A stretch of DNA of 64,000 bases from Undibacterium umbellatum (GTDB taxonomy: Bacteria > Pseudomonadota > Gammaproteobacteria > Burkholderiales > Burkholderiaceae_D): NCBI RefSeq assembly GCF_014284125.1, contig NZ_JACOFX010000002.1, forward strand, positions 1 through 64,000, read 5' to 3'. Shown here one piece after another: positions 36,646-46,901 of this stretch. Under the pieces are notes generated by a model. The model made no database searches and was not told the DNA's origin. It saw only the letters and a list, made by a program, of their open reading frames with translations. Each line of letters begins with the position of its first letter. Within the stretch, counting starts at the first letter, position 1. Made by a program: the position numbers and the translations under genes.

Positions 36646-39405
36646 ATGTCATTCCTGACCAAGATATTCGGCAGCCGCAATCAGCGGCTTTTGAAGCAAT
36701 ACCAAAAGACGGTGCGTGAGATCAACGCATTGGAACCCAAGCTGGAAGCCTTGTCGGACGAGGCTTTGCAAGCCAAGACTGCAGAGTTCAAGGCACGCGT
36801 TGCGAACGGAGAGACACTTGATGCCATCCTCCCGGAAGCCTTCGCAGTCTGTCGCGAGGCCAGCAAACGCGTTCTGAAAATGCGCCACTTTGACGTGCAA
36901 ATGATAGGCGGCATGGTTTTGCACTACGGAAAAATCGCTGAAATGGGCACGGGTGAGGGTAAAACCCTGATGGCGACCCTGCCGATTTACCTGAACGCCC
37001 TGTCAGGCAAAGGCGTTCACGTTGTTACCGTCAATGATTACCTGGCGCAGCGCGATGCTGAATGGATGGGGCAACTGTATGGTTGGCTGGGCCTGACTAC
37101 CGGTATCAATCTGTCGCAGCTTGATCATGATGCCAAGCAAGCAGCCTATGGCTCTGACATTACTTACGGCACGAATAACGAATACGGTTTCGATTACCTG
37201 CGCGATAACATGGTCTATGAAGCCAAGGACCGTGTGCAGCGCAGCCTGAATTTTGCTGTCGTCGATGAAGTTGATTCCATCCTTATCGATGAGGCACGTA
37301 CACCTTTGATCATATCCGGCCAGGCTGAAAATCATACTGAGCTGTACTACAAAATCAATGAAGTACCCAAACTGCTGACCCGGCAAATCGGTGAAGAAAC
37401 ACCGGATGGCAAAGGCAAGATCGAAGTGCCAGGTGATTACACCAAGGATGAAAAAGCCCATCAGGTCTTGCTGACTGAAGTTGGTCACGACAAGGTAGAG
37501 CGCATCCTGATGCAAATGGGTTTGCTGCCTGAAGGGGCATCTGTGTATGATGCCGCCAATATCACCCTGATCCATCATTTGTATGCTGCCTTGCGCGCGC
37601 ACGCCCTGTATTTCAAGGATCAGCACTATGTAGTGCAGAACGATGAAATTGTCATCGTTGATGAATTCACTGGCCGCATGATGACAGGTCGCCGCTGGTC
37701 TGAAGGTTTGCACCAGGCGATTGAAGCCAAAGAAGGTGTGCGCATCCAGAACGAAAACCAGACACTGGCATCGATCACTTTCCAGAATTACTTCCGTATG
37801 TACACCAAACTGTCAGGCATGACAGGTACTGCCGATACTGAAGCTTATGAATTCCAGGAAATCTACGGTCTGGAAACCGTGGTCATTCCGCCAAACCGTC
37901 CTTCACAACGTAAGGACAGGCAAGACCAGGTCTACAAGTCTGCGCAGGAAAAATACAATGCCATGCTGGTTGATATCAAGGATTGCTACGAGCGCGGTCA
38001 GCCAGTGCTGGTGGGTACGACCTCGATTGAGAATTCTGAACTCTTGTCTGACATACTGGCCAAGGCCGGTCTGCCTCACAATGTCTTGAACGCCAAGCAG
38101 CATGCCCGTGAAGCGGAAATCATTGCCCAGGCCGGTCGTCCAAAAGCCATTACCATTGCCACCAATATGGCGGGCCGTGGTACGGATATCGTGCTGGGTG
38201 GTAATGTCGCCAAACAAGTGCAAATGATAGAAGCCAATGCAGCTTTGTCTGATGCAGACAAGCAGACGCAATCGCAAAAACTGCGTGATGAATGGCAGTC
38301 ATTGCATCAGGCCGTCGTGAATGCTGGTGGTTTGCACATCGTCGGTACTGAGCGCCATGAATCCCGCCGCGTTGATAATCAACTGCGTGGCCGTTCTGGC
38401 CGTCAGGGTGATCCAGGTTCTTCCCGTTTCTATCTGTCGCTAGACGACACTTTGCTGCGCATTTTTGCTGGTGACCGTGTCCGTGCCATCATGGACAGGC
38501 TGAAAATGCCTGAAGGCGAGCCTATCGAAGCAGGCATCGTTTCGCGCTCCATAGAATCAGCACAGCGTAAGGTGGAAGCACGTAACTTTGATATTCGCAA
38601 GCAGTTGCTGGAATACGATGACGTCGCCAATGATCAGCGTAAAGTAATTTACCAGCAGCGTAATGAATTGCTGGAAGCACACGACATGGCAGATCTGATT
38701 TCTTCCTTGCGTCATGGCATGTTCGAAGATATCGTGCGTGAGTATGTGCCAGCAGAATCAGTCGAAGAGCAGTGGGATATTCCAGGTTTGGAAGCAGTCT
38801 TGCGCGATGAGTGGGCGCTGGATTTGCCGCTGACGCAAATTCTCAAAGATGATTCCAACATCACGGATGAAGACATCCTGGTGCGCGTGCAAAAAGCCGC
38901 CAATGAAACCTATGAAGCCAAGATCGCCATCGTCGGCAAAGAATCTTTTGCCGGTTTCGAGCGCAGTATCATGTTGCAAAGTATAGACACGCACTGGCGC
39001 GAACATTTGGCGGCGCTGGACCACTTGCGTCAAGGCATACATCTGCGCGGTTATGCACAGAAAAATCCTAAGCAGGAATACAAGCGCGAAGCGTTTGAGT
39101 TGTTTGGTCAAATGCTGGGAGCCATCAAGAGCGAAGTGGTCAGGACCGTAGTGACAGTGCCCATAAAATCCCGTGAAGAGATCGACGCGGCAGAGGAAAG
39201 ACTGGCACAGTCCCATATCGAGAACGTCCATTATCAGCACGCCGATTTTGATGCAGATGCGACACCGGAAGAAATGCTGGCACCAGCTACGGACTTTGCT
39301 ACAGATCAGCCAGAAATCAACTACGCCCTGAAGGTAGGCCGTAACGACCCTTGCCCTTGCGGCAGTGGCAAGAAGTTCAAGCAATGCCATGGCAAACTTG
39401 CCTGA
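36646..39405 (+). CDS. secA: Protein translocase ATPase SecA
   Basis: SecA drives export through SecYEG. The 919 residues have Walker [14 protein letters not shown] (near 104), [21 protein letters not shown] (DEAD-like Walker B), [27 protein letters not shown] and the C-terminal zinc finger [14 protein letters not shown] that binds SecB and phospholipid. Full length. No clear ribosome site stands before the ATG. A terminator follows at 39426. Confidence 0.98.
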   Translation: MSFLTKIFGSRNQRLLKQYQKTVREINALEPKLEALSDEALQAKTAEFKARVANGETLDAILPEAFAVCREASKRVLKMRHFDVQMIGGMVLHYGKIAEMGTGEGKTLMATLPIYLNALSGKGVHVVTVNDYLAQRDAEWMGQLYGWLGLTTGINLSQLDHDAKQAAYGSDITYGTNNEYGFDYLRDNMVYEAKDRVQRSLNFAVVDEVDSILIDEARTPLIISGQAENHTELYYKINEVPKLLTRQIGEETPDGKGKIEVPGDYTKDEKAHQVLLTEVGHDKVERILMQMGLLPEGASVYDAANITLIHHLYAALRAHALYFKDQHYVVQNDEIVIVDEFTGRMMTGRRWSEGLHQAIEAKEGVRIQNENQTLASITFQNYFRMYTKLSGMTGTADTEAYEFQEIYGLETVVIPPNRPSQRKDRQDQVYKSAQEKYNAMLVDIKDCYERGQPVLVGTTSIENSELLSDILAKAGLPHNVLNAKQHAREAEIIAQAGRPKAITIATNMAGRGTDIVLGGNVAKQVQMIEANAALSDADKQTQSQKLRDEWQSLHQAVVNAGGLHIVGTERHESRRVDNQLRGRSGRQGDPGSSRFYLSLDDTLLRIFAGDRVRAIMDRLKMPEGEPIEAGIVSRSIESAQRKVEARNFDIRKQLLEYDDVANDQRKVIYQQRNELLEAHDMADLISSLRHGMFEDIVREYVPAESVEEQWDIPGLEAVLRDEWALDLPLTQILKDDSNITDEDILVRVQKAANETYEAKIAIVGKESFAGFERSIMLQSIDTHWREHLAALDHLRQGIHLRGYAQKNPKQEYKREAFELFGQMLGAIKSEVVRTVVTVPIKSREEIDAAEERLAQSHIENVHYQHADFDADATPEEMLAPATDFATDQPEINYALKVGRNDPCPCGSGKKFKQCHGKLA

Positions 39406-39425
39406 TCATTGAGTGGCACAGAAAC

Positions 39426-39456
39426 AAAAGGCGACCATAGGTCGCCTTTTGTTTTT
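39426..39456 (+). terminator. secA terminator
   Basis: AAAAGGCGACC, loop ATA, GGTCGCCTTTT and further T form a near-perfect stem. Confidence 0.9.
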
Positions 39457-39602
39457 CGTCATCCAGCATCAGTTTCTAGATTTCTCATTCCTTCACTTGA
39501 CGCAAGCAAGGTCCAGGGCTAAAGTGAACGATCGTGCTTATTTGGGCATTCATTCTATATTCTGGAATCGCAAGCTGCGATGATCAGGCCTGAGGGGGGG
39601 TT

Positions 39603-40784
39603 ATGGATTTGAACTTTAACGATGCAGAGCTTGGTTTTCGTCAACTGGTCCGTCAATTTCTGCAAACATCATTACCTCGGGCCATCAGCCATAAAGTGCA
39701 ACATGGCATAGCACTGAAAAAAAACGATTATCAGCAATGGCAAAAGATACTCCACGCCCAAGGCTGGGGAGCTTCATCCTGGCCTGCAGTTCATGGCGGC
39801 ACTGGCTGGTCTGCTGTCCAGCGCTATATATTTGAAGAAGAGAGTGCAGCTGCTGGTGCGCCCCGCCTGCCACCTTTTGGCATCAAGATGGTGGCGCCCG
39901 TCATCATGGAATTTGGCTCGCCTGAGCAACAGCAGAGATTTTTGTCGAAGATACTCTCCGCCGATGAATGGTGGTGCCAGGGGTATTCTGAACCGGGTTC
40001 TGGCTCTGACCTGGCTTCCGTCAAGGCCACGGCTGAACGCAGGCGTGACAGCGAAGGCGAATACTATGTGGTGAATGGTCAAAAAACCTGGACCACACTG
40101 GCACATTATGCCGACTGGATATTTTGCCTGGTTCGCACAGACCGCGAAGCCAAGGCCCAACGTGGCATTTCATTTTTGCTCATAGACATGAAGTCACCCG
40201 GCGTTACCGTTAGGCCCATCATCACCATGGATGGTGCGCATGAGGTCAATGAGGTCTGGCTTGATGACGTCAAAGTGCCGCTTGCCAATCTGGTGGGTGA
40301 AGAAAACAAGGGCTGGACTTATGCCAAGTTCTTGCTGGGGCATGAGCGCACAAATATCGCGGGCATAGGCATAGCCAAGCGTGAACTGGCCAGGTTAAAA
40401 AGAGTAGCCGCGCGTGAATTCAAGAATGGCAAGCCGCTCGTGGAAGATGCAGTCTTTTCCATGCGTCTGGCGCAAGTAGAGATTGATTTGATGGCGCTGG
40501 AAATGACCAATCTGCGCGTCTTGTCTGCAGAAGAGCAAAGCCATGCGCCGGGTCCGGAAGCATCGATACTCAAGATCAAGGGTACGGAAATACAACAGGC
40601 AATCACTGAATTGCTGGTAATGGCAGTAGGTGAGCAGGCCTTGCCCCTGCGTGATCGACAGGACACAAGCGAGCTCGCCAGCCCGCTTGCCATCAATTAC
40701 CTGAACATGCGCAAGCTCTCCATCTATGGTGGCTCAAATGAAATACAAAAAAATATCATTGCACAAATGATCATGGGGCTTTGA
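39603..40784 (+). CDS. Acyl-CoA dehydrogenase family protein (PimC-like large subunit)
   Basis: This 393-residue flavoprotein should oxidise an acyl-CoA to the 2-enoyl-CoA. Conserved blocks are QGYSEPGSGSDLASVKA (FAD/substrate contact), NGQKTWTTLAHYADW, LGHERTNIAGIGIAKRE and YGGSNEIQKNIIAQM at the C-terminus. It is closest to the large subunits of pimeloyl-CoA-type dehydrogenases, which usually have a second, smaller dehydrogenase gene next door; none is present. It is inserted between secA and argJ, which are often adjacent in related genomes. Confidence 0.9.
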   Translation: MDLNFNDAELGFRQLVRQFLQTSLPRAISHKVQHGIALKKNDYQQWQKILHAQGWGASSWPAVHGGTGWSAVQRYIFEEESAAAGAPRLPPFGIKMVAPVIMEFGSPEQQQRFLSKILSADEWWCQGYSEPGSGSDLASVKATAERRRDSEGEYYVVNGQKTWTTLAHYADWIFCLVRTDREAKAQRGISFLLIDMKSPGVTVRPIITMDGAHEVNEVWLDDVKVPLANLVGEENKGWTYAKFLLGHERTNIAGIGIAKRELARLKRVAAREFKNGKPLVEDAVFSMRLAQVEIDLMALEMTNLRVLSAEEQSHAPGPEASILKIKGTEIQQAITELLVMAVGEQALPLRDRQDTSELASPLAINYLNMRKLSIYGGSNEIQKNIIAQMIMGL

Positions 40785-40910
40785 CTGCGGGCCGTGACAG
40801 CAATATGACTGATCTGGCTAATGTGCGCGAAATTTCCTCAGCGCAAACATGCTTCGCAGTGCAACAAAATGCCCTACAATATCGGCTTGATTTCAACGCA
40901 AGGAAAAACC

Positions 40911-42149
40911 ATGGCCGTTAATTCCCCCATCCCTGTGGCTGCAGATTTGAAACCCGTAGCTGGCATACGTCTGGGCTATGCCGAAGCTGGCATACGCAAG
41001 CCCAATCGCAAAGACGTACTGGTCATGGAACTGGCCCCTACGGCAACTGTATCCGGCGTATTTACGACCAACCGCTTTTGCGCGGCACCCGTGCAAGTTT
41101 GCAAGGCCCATCTGGAAGGCTTGCACATGGCATCCAGCCCTATCCGCGCCCTGGTGGTAAACACCGGCAATGCAAACGCCGGTACCGGTGATGCTGGCCT
41201 GGCTGCAGCAAATGCAACTTGTGCTGCCCTGGCAGAATTGCTGGGCTGCGAAGCTTCTCAAATTCTGCCATTTTCGACTGGCGTGATCCTCGAACAATTG
41301 CCTGTTGACAGGCTGGTCGCCGGATTGCCAGCAGCGATAGCAAACCTGCAAGCCGATAACTGGTTCAATGCCGCGTCTGCCATCATGACGACCGATACCC
41401 AGCCCAAGGCGGCATCGGCGACAGTAGAAATTGGCGGCAAAACCGTAACCATGACAGGCATCAGCAAAGGTGCGGGCATGATCAAACCCAATATGGCGAC
41501 CATGTTGGGTTATTTGGCGATTGATGCCAAGGTTGCGCAAAATGTGCTTGATCATATGGTCAAGCAAGCGGCTGACAAGTCTTTTAATTGCATCACGATA
41601 GATGGTGACACTTCCACCAATGATTCCTTCATGCTCATCGCTACTGGTGCGGGTGAAGTTGAAGTCAATGATGTCGAGACACCTGAATATGCAGCGCTGG
41701 CAGAAGCCGTGACTGCGCTGTCGCAAAAACTCGCCCACATGATTATCCGTGATGGCGAAGGCGCGACCAAGTTCATGACGATTGCGGTGGAAGAAGGCCG
41801 TGATGTAGAAGAATGCCGCAAGATCGCTTACTCTATTGCCCATTCCCCGCTGGTGAAAACCGCTTTCTTTGCCTCTGACCCAAATCTGGGCCGCATCCTA
41901 GCAGCCATCGGTTATGCCGGTGTGAATGATTTGGATGTCGGCAAGCTGAACCTGTATCTGGATGATGTCTGGGTTGCCAAAAACGGTGGACGTAATCCTG
42001 AGTACCGTGAAGAAGATGGTCAGCGCATCATGAAGCAGAGCGAGATTACCATACGCGTCAAATTGGCACGTGGCGATGCAGAAGCGACGGTCTGGACATG
42101 CGACTTGTCGCATGACTATGTATCTATCAATGCCGACTACCGCTCCTGA
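40911..42149 (+). CDS. argJ: Ornithine acetyltransferase / N-acetylglutamate synthase ArgJ
   Basis: ArgJ moves the acetyl group from N-acetylornithine to glutamate in the cyclic arginine pathway. The 412-residue precursor contains [15 protein letters not shown] and [14 protein letters not shown], in which the protein cuts itself before the threonine nucleophile (N-ATML in many members; here MATML). C-terminal [17 protein letters not shown] is typical. ATG 40911 is preferred; the longer open frame from 40821 has no family match. Confidence 0.96.
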   Translation: MAVNSPIPVAADLKPVAGIRLGYAEAGIRKPNRKDVLVMELAPTATVSGVFTTNRFCAAPVQVCKAHLEGLHMASSPIRALVVNTGNANAGTGDAGLAAANATCAALAELLGCEASQILPFSTGVILEQLPVDRLVAGLPAAIANLQADNWFNAASAIMTTDTQPKAASATVEIGGKTVTMTGISKGAGMIKPNMATMLGYLAIDAKVAQNVLDHMVKQAADKSFNCITIDGDTSTNDSFMLIATGAGEVEVNDVETPEYAALAEAVTALSQKLAHMIIRDGEGATKFMTIAVEEGRDVEECRKIAYSIAHSPLVKTAFFASDPNLGRILAAIGYAGVNDLDVGKLNLYLDDVWVAKNGGRNPEYREEDGQRIMKQSEITIRVKLARGDAEATVWTCDLSHDYVSINADYRS

Positions 42150-42161
42150 TCTGGATAGACA

Positions 42162-43031
42162 ATGACGCAGCTTGATCAGTTTCTATTGCGTGCCGAGCAT
42201 TTGCTGGGCAGGCTGGAAAACATATTGCCAGCCAGCACACCTGCACCAGACTGGAATCTGGGTTTTGCCTACCGCTGGCGCAAGCGTGGCGGTGCGGGTT
42301 TTTTGCAAGTCGTGCGTCATGCCTCGACTATTGTGATGGATGATTTGCGCAATGTCGCCGCACAAAAAGCGCAGATAGAACAAAACACCAGACAATTCGT
42401 CCACGGAAAACCTGCCAATAATGTCTTGCTGACAGGTGCCCGTGGTACAGGAAAATCGTCGTTGATCAAGGCTTGCCTGAACCAGTTTTCGGACCAGGGT
42501 TTGCGCCTGATCGAAGTCGATAAAGCTGACCTCGCTGATTTGCCGGATATTGTCGACCTGATCGCAGAACGTCCTGAGCGCTTCATTGTCTTCTGCGACG
42601 ACCTTTCCTTTGAAGACGGTGAAGCCGGTTACAAGGCGTTGAAAGTGGCGCTCGACGGCAGTATTTCTGCCCAGTCTGACAATGTGCTGATCTACGCGAC
42701 TTCTAACCGCCGCCATCTGCTGCCTGAGAAGATGTCAGGCAATGCCAGCTATAAATATAGTGATGATGGTGACCTGCATCCGGGCGAAACGGTAGAAGAA
42801 AAAATTTCTTTGTCCGAACGCTTTGGTCTCTGGGTATCTTTCTATCCTTTCAAGCAGGACGATTACCTCGACATCGTCGCTTACTGGCTGGGTAGCATGG
42901 GCTGTACTGCTGAACAAGTTGAAGAAGCGCGTGGAGATGCCTTGCGCTGGGCTTTGCAGCGCGGCTCACGTTCTGGTCGCGTGGCCTGGCAATTTGCCCG
43001 CGACTATGCCGGCAAGCTGGCGGAATCCTGA
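42162..43031 (+). CDS. DUF815 AAA+ ATPase
   Basis: The 289-residue protein has Walker A LLTGARGTGKSSLIKA (near 90) and Walker B RFIVFCDDLSFE, then YATSNRRHLLPEKM and SLSERFGLWVSF, which mark the DUF815 family. Substrate and role are unknown. It lies 12 bases behind argJ and one base before mutT, an order common in betaproteobacteria. Confidence 0.93.
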   Translation: MTQLDQFLLRAEHLLGRLENILPASTPAPDWNLGFAYRWRKRGGAGFLQVVRHASTIVMDDLRNVAAQKAQIEQNTRQFVHGKPANNVLLTGARGTGKSSLIKACLNQFSDQGLRLIEVDKADLADLPDIVDLIAERPERFIVFCDDLSFEDGEAGYKALKVALDGSISAQSDNVLIYATSNRRHLLPEKMSGNASYKYSDDGDLHPGETVEEKISLSERFGLWVSFYPFKQDDYLDIVAYWLGSMGCTAEQVEEARGDALRWALQRGSRSGRVAWQFARDYAGKLAES

Positions 43032-43032
43032 G

Positions 43033-43452
43033 ATGGCTGCAAAACCTGTAGATGTCGCCGTAGGCATTCTGATGAAAGCCAATGGCGATGTCTTGCTGGG
43101 GCAACGTCCTGCTGGCAAACCGTATGAAGGTTATTGGGAATTTCCAGGCGGTAAGGTTGAGCCTGATGAATCCATACTCGATGCACTCAAACGCGAATTT
43201 GTCGAAGAACTGGGCATACAAGTGTTGACGGCCGAACCCTGGTGCGGCGTTGAACACATCTACCCGCATGCCCATGTCAGGCTGCACTTCTATATCAGCC
43301 GCGATTGGCAGGGCGAACCGCAGAGCCTGGAAGGGCAAGCCTTTGCATGGCAGGGCAGCGTCGGTCTCACGCCTTTATTGCCTGCCACCATACCCTTGCT
43401 GGAATGGCTGGATCTTTGGCGCAGCGAAGAGCAAAATCTGTCTGATATTTGA
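43033..43452 (+). CDS. mutT: NUDIX hydrolase, MutT / 8-oxo-dGTP diphosphatase type
   Basis: The 139-residue protein holds an intact NUDIX box: GGKVEPDESILDALKREFVEELGI split as GGKVEPDESILDAL and KREFVEELGI (GX5EX7REUXEEXGU). EFPGGK and the C-terminal LLPATIPLLEWL fit MutT proteins that remove oxidised guanine nucleotides. ATG 43033 starts one base after the DUF815 stop. Confidence 0.93.
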   Translation: MAAKPVDVAVGILMKANGDVLLGQRPAGKPYEGYWEFPGGKVEPDESILDALKREFVEELGIQVLTAEPWCGVEHIYPHAHVRLHFYISRDWQGEPQSLEGQAFAWQGSVGLTPLLPATIPLLEWLDLWRSEEQNLSDI

Positions 43453-43464
43453 GTACCACAGTGC

Positions 43465-44094
43465 TCAATGAATGAAGCTCATGGTGTGGAATTTTTCTTT
43501 CAAAAATTCGCCATTAATCAATAAGGACTCAGCATTATTCTTATAAATGTCGGTGGCGATTTTTGCCAGTTGGGTTTCCAGTAAATCCAGTTGCTCAATC
43601 AGTAATTGCTTGCAGGTCTTGCCATTTTCTATCGCATGCATGCTGGCAAAGGCAGTAGGCAAAAGCACATAGTTTTTTATGGTTTGAGGCAAGTCGCGAT
43701 TGACAGCATTGATAAGCAAGCTGACATAGTTCATCGCGACCTCGCCAGAGAAAATCCTGGGTGCCAGTTCTTGCAAGGTACTTTGTATCCTGTGCAATTT
43801 TACTACTGCTTCATGAGGCAAGCGTGTACTGGACTCTCGTATCAAGGCATCGATACTCTCGGTTAGATTGTTTTGTGAGTTTTTACTCTTGATTTGCAGT
43901 TCCAGTTCCTTATCTGCGGGTATCGCCAGCCAGGCCACTGCATACAAACCTGCAACGATAGGTAGCCACCAGTCCGAGATGATGCCAGTAAAAAACATGG
44001 CAAGCCCCATGAGGGCCAGGCAACATCCCAGTAAATTCTGGGTGCTGTATAAAAACAGCATTACGCGCATTTTGAAGCTCAGTGACTGCATCAT
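43465..44094 (-). CDS. XpaC-like membrane protein of a TelA operon
   Basis: The 209 residues begin with two close membrane segments (about 15-33 and 37-55). A cytoplasmic helical part follows, with IRESSTRLPHEAVVKLHRIQ and NYVLLPTAFASMHAIEN. The latter resembles the 'YLPT' region of XpaC / 5-bromo-4-chloroindolyl phosphate hydrolysis proteins, which in Bacillus pair with a TelA homologue (YceH). This assignment rests on layout and on the telA neighbour, so it is tentative. The start overlaps the VWA gene by four bases; last gene of the operon. Confidence 0.6.
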   Translation of the reverse strand: MMQSLSFKMRVMLFLYSTQNLLGCCLALMGLAMFFTGIISDWWLPIVAGLYAVAWLAIPADKELELQIKSKNSQNNLTESIDALIRESSTRLPHEAVVKLHRIQSTLQELAPRIFSGEVAMNYVSLLINAVNRDLPQTIKNYVLLPTAFASMHAIENGKTCKQLLIEQLDLLETQLAKIATDIYKNNAESLLINGEFLKEKFHTMSFIH

Positions 44095-45665
44095 TGGTAA
44101 CCACGAATTTCTTTAAAGATGGATTGAAGACTGGTTTTGCGACTGTCAAACATTCTACCTCCCGACAGATCGGCCAGATTTTTCAATTCTTCAGGCGCGG
44201 CTTCGCCAAACAGAACAGTAAAAATCTTGATACCTTTTTCTTCTTCAGGCAGCGACTTGTACCACTGGGCAAACTGCTGATAGTCCATGCCATTATTATT
44301 CAATCCATCAGTCATGACGATGATGGAATAAAAGCGGCCAGGATCTGCACGCTTGCGGGCAAGTGCATCTGTGTATGCATGTTGGGTGGCTGAAAAAATA
44401 GCCGTACCACCTTTGGCCCGCAACTCTTGTATGCGTGCATTCAAGGCAGTCAGTGTTGACTGATTTTCTTTTTCCTGATTCCCCATGTCAAAACTTGCCG
44501 GAGTTTCAACCACGCCGTTGAAGGGCAGGATGATGATTCGCTCACGATTGCGAAACCTGGCAAACCGGCCACTGATGGATGTATCTGAGCCTGACAGGCC
44601 ATGCATGGCTGCTTTCAAATCCCTGATCCTGTCGCCTTGCATGGAGCCACTGGTGTCGAGGACAAAACTGCTGTCCGTGGGTAAGCGCAAATGGTTGTCA
44701 AAGGCTGTCAGTATGGCATCAACGACACTCAGCTTGGCTGGAAAAGAGAGTTCCACCAGGGCTTGTTTCGGGACGTCAGTGGCGACCACGTCCGGATTGA
44801 CCGGGCGACGCAAGGTTGAGTCATACATGGCTTGCTGAAACTCTGTCCCGCGCAAATAACTGATTAGTTTGTCGTAGGATGCACGCTTGGCTGGATTAAT
44901 CAACATCAATGGATAGTCTGCCGTCACGATGCCATCTTGCGGATAGATGAGTATCAGCTTTTCTTTGAGTGAGGGATTGCGGTTCAGTGTTTGTAAGGTG
45001 GAGGCATAATTGATGATGCCGTCGACTTTATCTTGTTCTCGTAAAAATGCTTCGGCCAGCCAGCCTGAGCTGCCAGCGGTCAATCTTTGCGCCTGAAAAA
45101 AAGAACTCAGGCTCTTTGCGTCGATGTCTTTTTCTTCCAGTGCGTCGCCCTGACCCGAGAGTGCTGCAGCCAGTCCCAGCAAGCCGGAAAAGCCTGTGTT
45201 CGAGGATGAGGGGCTAGTCATGCCAAAAGTAAATTTCCCTTTTTTTGCGGCTTCGGCAATCTCTTTCCAGCTGACTTTAGGATTATTATTCCAGGCCAGC
45301 TCGTTCGCCTTGCTTTCCTTTAAACCTAGCACCACCGGGGTTAACATGGTTCTCTCGGATGCCAGTATACGTGTCTTGGCGGCAGGTATCAGCATTGCAT
45401 ATTTATTGCTGGACAGCCAGGCGAGATCGGTTTGCTGGCCAGACTGCAATTTCTCTACAGCCTCCAGCGTACCTGTATATTGAAGCTGCAACTGTATGCC
45501 GGTGGCCTTGGTAATGGCAGGTAGCAAGGGTTCTATATCCTTGAGTTCAGACCCTGCCATGACAGTTAAGGTATTGGCTGCTGCGGCTGGCGTATTTTTG
45601 CTATCCTTGCAGGCAACCATGGACAGGAAAGCCAGCAGTGTGATCCAGGTCGACAAAAATCTCAT
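44091..45665 (-). CDS. Lipoprotein with fused binding-protein and VWA domains
   Basis: The 524 residues start with a lipoprotein signal (LLAFLSMVAC, lipobox cysteine at about 19). Residues about 30-300 resemble a periplasmic substrate-binding protein (NTLTVMAGSELKDIEPLLPA, SSSNTGFSGLLGL, PQDGIVTADYPLML). Residues about 330-520 form a VWA domain with an intact metal site: DTSGSM, the threonine in KGGTAIFSA, and MTDGLNNNG. The fusion suggests a protein that senses or binds a ligand and contacts partner proteins on the outer face of the inner membrane or in the periplasm. Function is not known. Confidence 0.85.
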   Translation of the reverse strand: MRFLSTWITLLAFLSMVACKDSKNTPAAAANTLTVMAGSELKDIEPLLPAITKATGIQLQLQYTGTLEAVEKLQSGQQTDLAWLSSNKYAMLIPAAKTRILASERTMLTPVVLGLKESKANELAWNNNPKVSWKEIAEAAKKGKFTFGMTSPSSSNTGFSGLLGLAAALSGQGDALEEKDIDAKSLSSFFQAQRLTAGSSGWLAEAFLREQDKVDGIINYASTLQTLNRNPSLKEKLILIYPQDGIVTADYPLMLINPAKRASYDKLISYLRGTEFQQAMYDSTLRRPVNPDVVATDVPKQALVELSFPAKLSVVDAILTAFDNHLRLPTDSSFVLDTSGSMQGDRIRDLKAAMHGLSGSDTSISGRFARFRNRERIIILPFNGVVETPASFDMGNQEKENQSTLTALNARIQELRAKGGTAIFSATQHAYTDALARKRADPGRFYSIIVMTDGLNNNGMDYQQFAQWYKSLPEEEKGIKIFTVLFGEAAPEELKNLADLSGGRMFDSRKTSLQSIFKEIRGYQ

Positions 45666-45674
45666 GTAGCACTC

Positions 45675-46874
45675 CTAGAGTTTGACGGGGCCATCGCTTG
45701 CCACGGTCAGATTGGATGTGCGTACTTGTTCAGCCCGGGTTTTGTCCATGTATTGTTCAGTACGTGCAATTTGCTCTTTCAGCATATGATTGTTCTTCTC
45801 CATATTGCCAATCGCTACTGAGCGGAAATTGTCCATCGCATCCATTGCCTTGAAGGTGTTGTCGAACATTTCCTGTATCTTTTGGACGCCTATCAAAGGG
45901 TTGGCGGCAAATTCCCCTGTTTTCTCAACATGGCGGCCTAACTGCCGTGATGTTTCAGTGACCAGTTCACCTATGGTTTCACTGACTCCGGTGAGCATTT
46001 CCATGACTTGTATTTGATTCCCGGTAGCGCGTGCCACGGTCTGTGCCGTGGCCATTGCTGACATGCCTGTGGTGGCGACGCGATTGCAGCCGTTCATCAT
46101 TTCCCTTGCAGTTTTCTTCAACAAATCCATGGATAGATAGCCGTTGACGTTGACCGCCATCTGGGTTTGCATGTCTTGCAGATTTTGTCGGGCATAGAAC
46201 AACACTTCCTGCTCCAAAGCTTTGGCGCGTAGCGGGTCACTGTCTTTGATCGTCACAATGTGAGTGGCCACATGGCCGTCCAGTTGCTCGGCGAAATAGA
46301 TAGCCCCCTTGAGCTTTTGCATGGCATCCCAGAGTTTGGTCTTTACCATTTCAATTTCATTCGCATCCCGTTGCATGTCGTCACGTGCGGCATACAATTG
46401 CGTCATCAGCGCTTGCAACTGCGATCCTGCAGTCTGAAATTTGCGAAAGTAGGCCTGTAGTTTGTTACCAAAAGGGATGAGTCCGAGAATTTTATTCTGG
46501 CTTAACAAGTCCCCTTGTTTGCCAGGATTAAGCTCATCTAGCATGCTGCGCATGTCTTGTATTGATTTGAAGGCTGCCGAATCTTCTATGCCAACAAAAT
46601 TGCGCTCCATGAAGCGGCCAGTCATCAAGGATGCTGCATTTGAAATTTCTTCCTTGCCCAGGCGAAAGGCAGAATCCAGCCTGGCCTGAAAGTCGCTGCT
46701 GTGCACATCTTCTTTTAAAATGCTATCTATGTAAGCAAGGACCTGGACATCGATCTTTTCTTGCACTTCAGCTTTCAGTGGCACCATTTCCGGTGCTTTT
46801 TTTTCTGCAACCGGGCTCAAGACTTCCGGTGGCGTCAAAGTCATCGTGCTTTCTTGTGTCGTGGTGTCAGTCAT
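45675..46874 (-). CDS. TelA family protein (toxic anion resistance)
   Basis: The 399 residues are almost entirely helical, without a signal peptide. The family (PF05816) is marked here by DELNPGKQGDLLSQNKILGLIPFGNKLQAYF, given as DELNPGKQGDLL plus LGLIPFGNKLQAYF, and by RNLQDMQTQMAVNVNGYLSM. Homologues are linked to tellurite, antibiotic or envelope stress, but no activity is proven. It lies ten bases upstream of the VWA lipoprotein gene and 27 downstream of the binding-protein gene. Confidence 0.88.
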   Translation of the reverse strand: MTDTTTQESTMTLTPPEVLSPVAEKKAPEMVPLKAEVQEKIDVQVLAYIDSILKEDVHSSDFQARLDSAFRLGKEEISNAASLMTGRFMERNFVGIEDSAAFKSIQDMRSMLDELNPGKQGDLLSQNKILGLIPFGNKLQAYFRKFQTAGSQLQALMTQLYAARDDMQRDANEIEMVKTKLWDAMQKLKGAIYFAEQLDGHVATHIVTIKDSDPLRAKALEQEVLFYARQNLQDMQTQMAVNVNGYLSMDLLKKTAREMMNGCNRVATTGMSAMATAQTVARATGNQIQVMEMLTGVSETIGELVTETSRQLGRHVEKTGEFAANPLIGVQKIQEMFDNTFKAMDAMDNFRSVAIGNMEKNNHMLKEQIARTEQYMDKTRAEQVRTSNLTVASDGPVKL

Positions 46875-46901
46875 TTCTTGTCCTCGATAAGGAAGTGAGC
46901 A

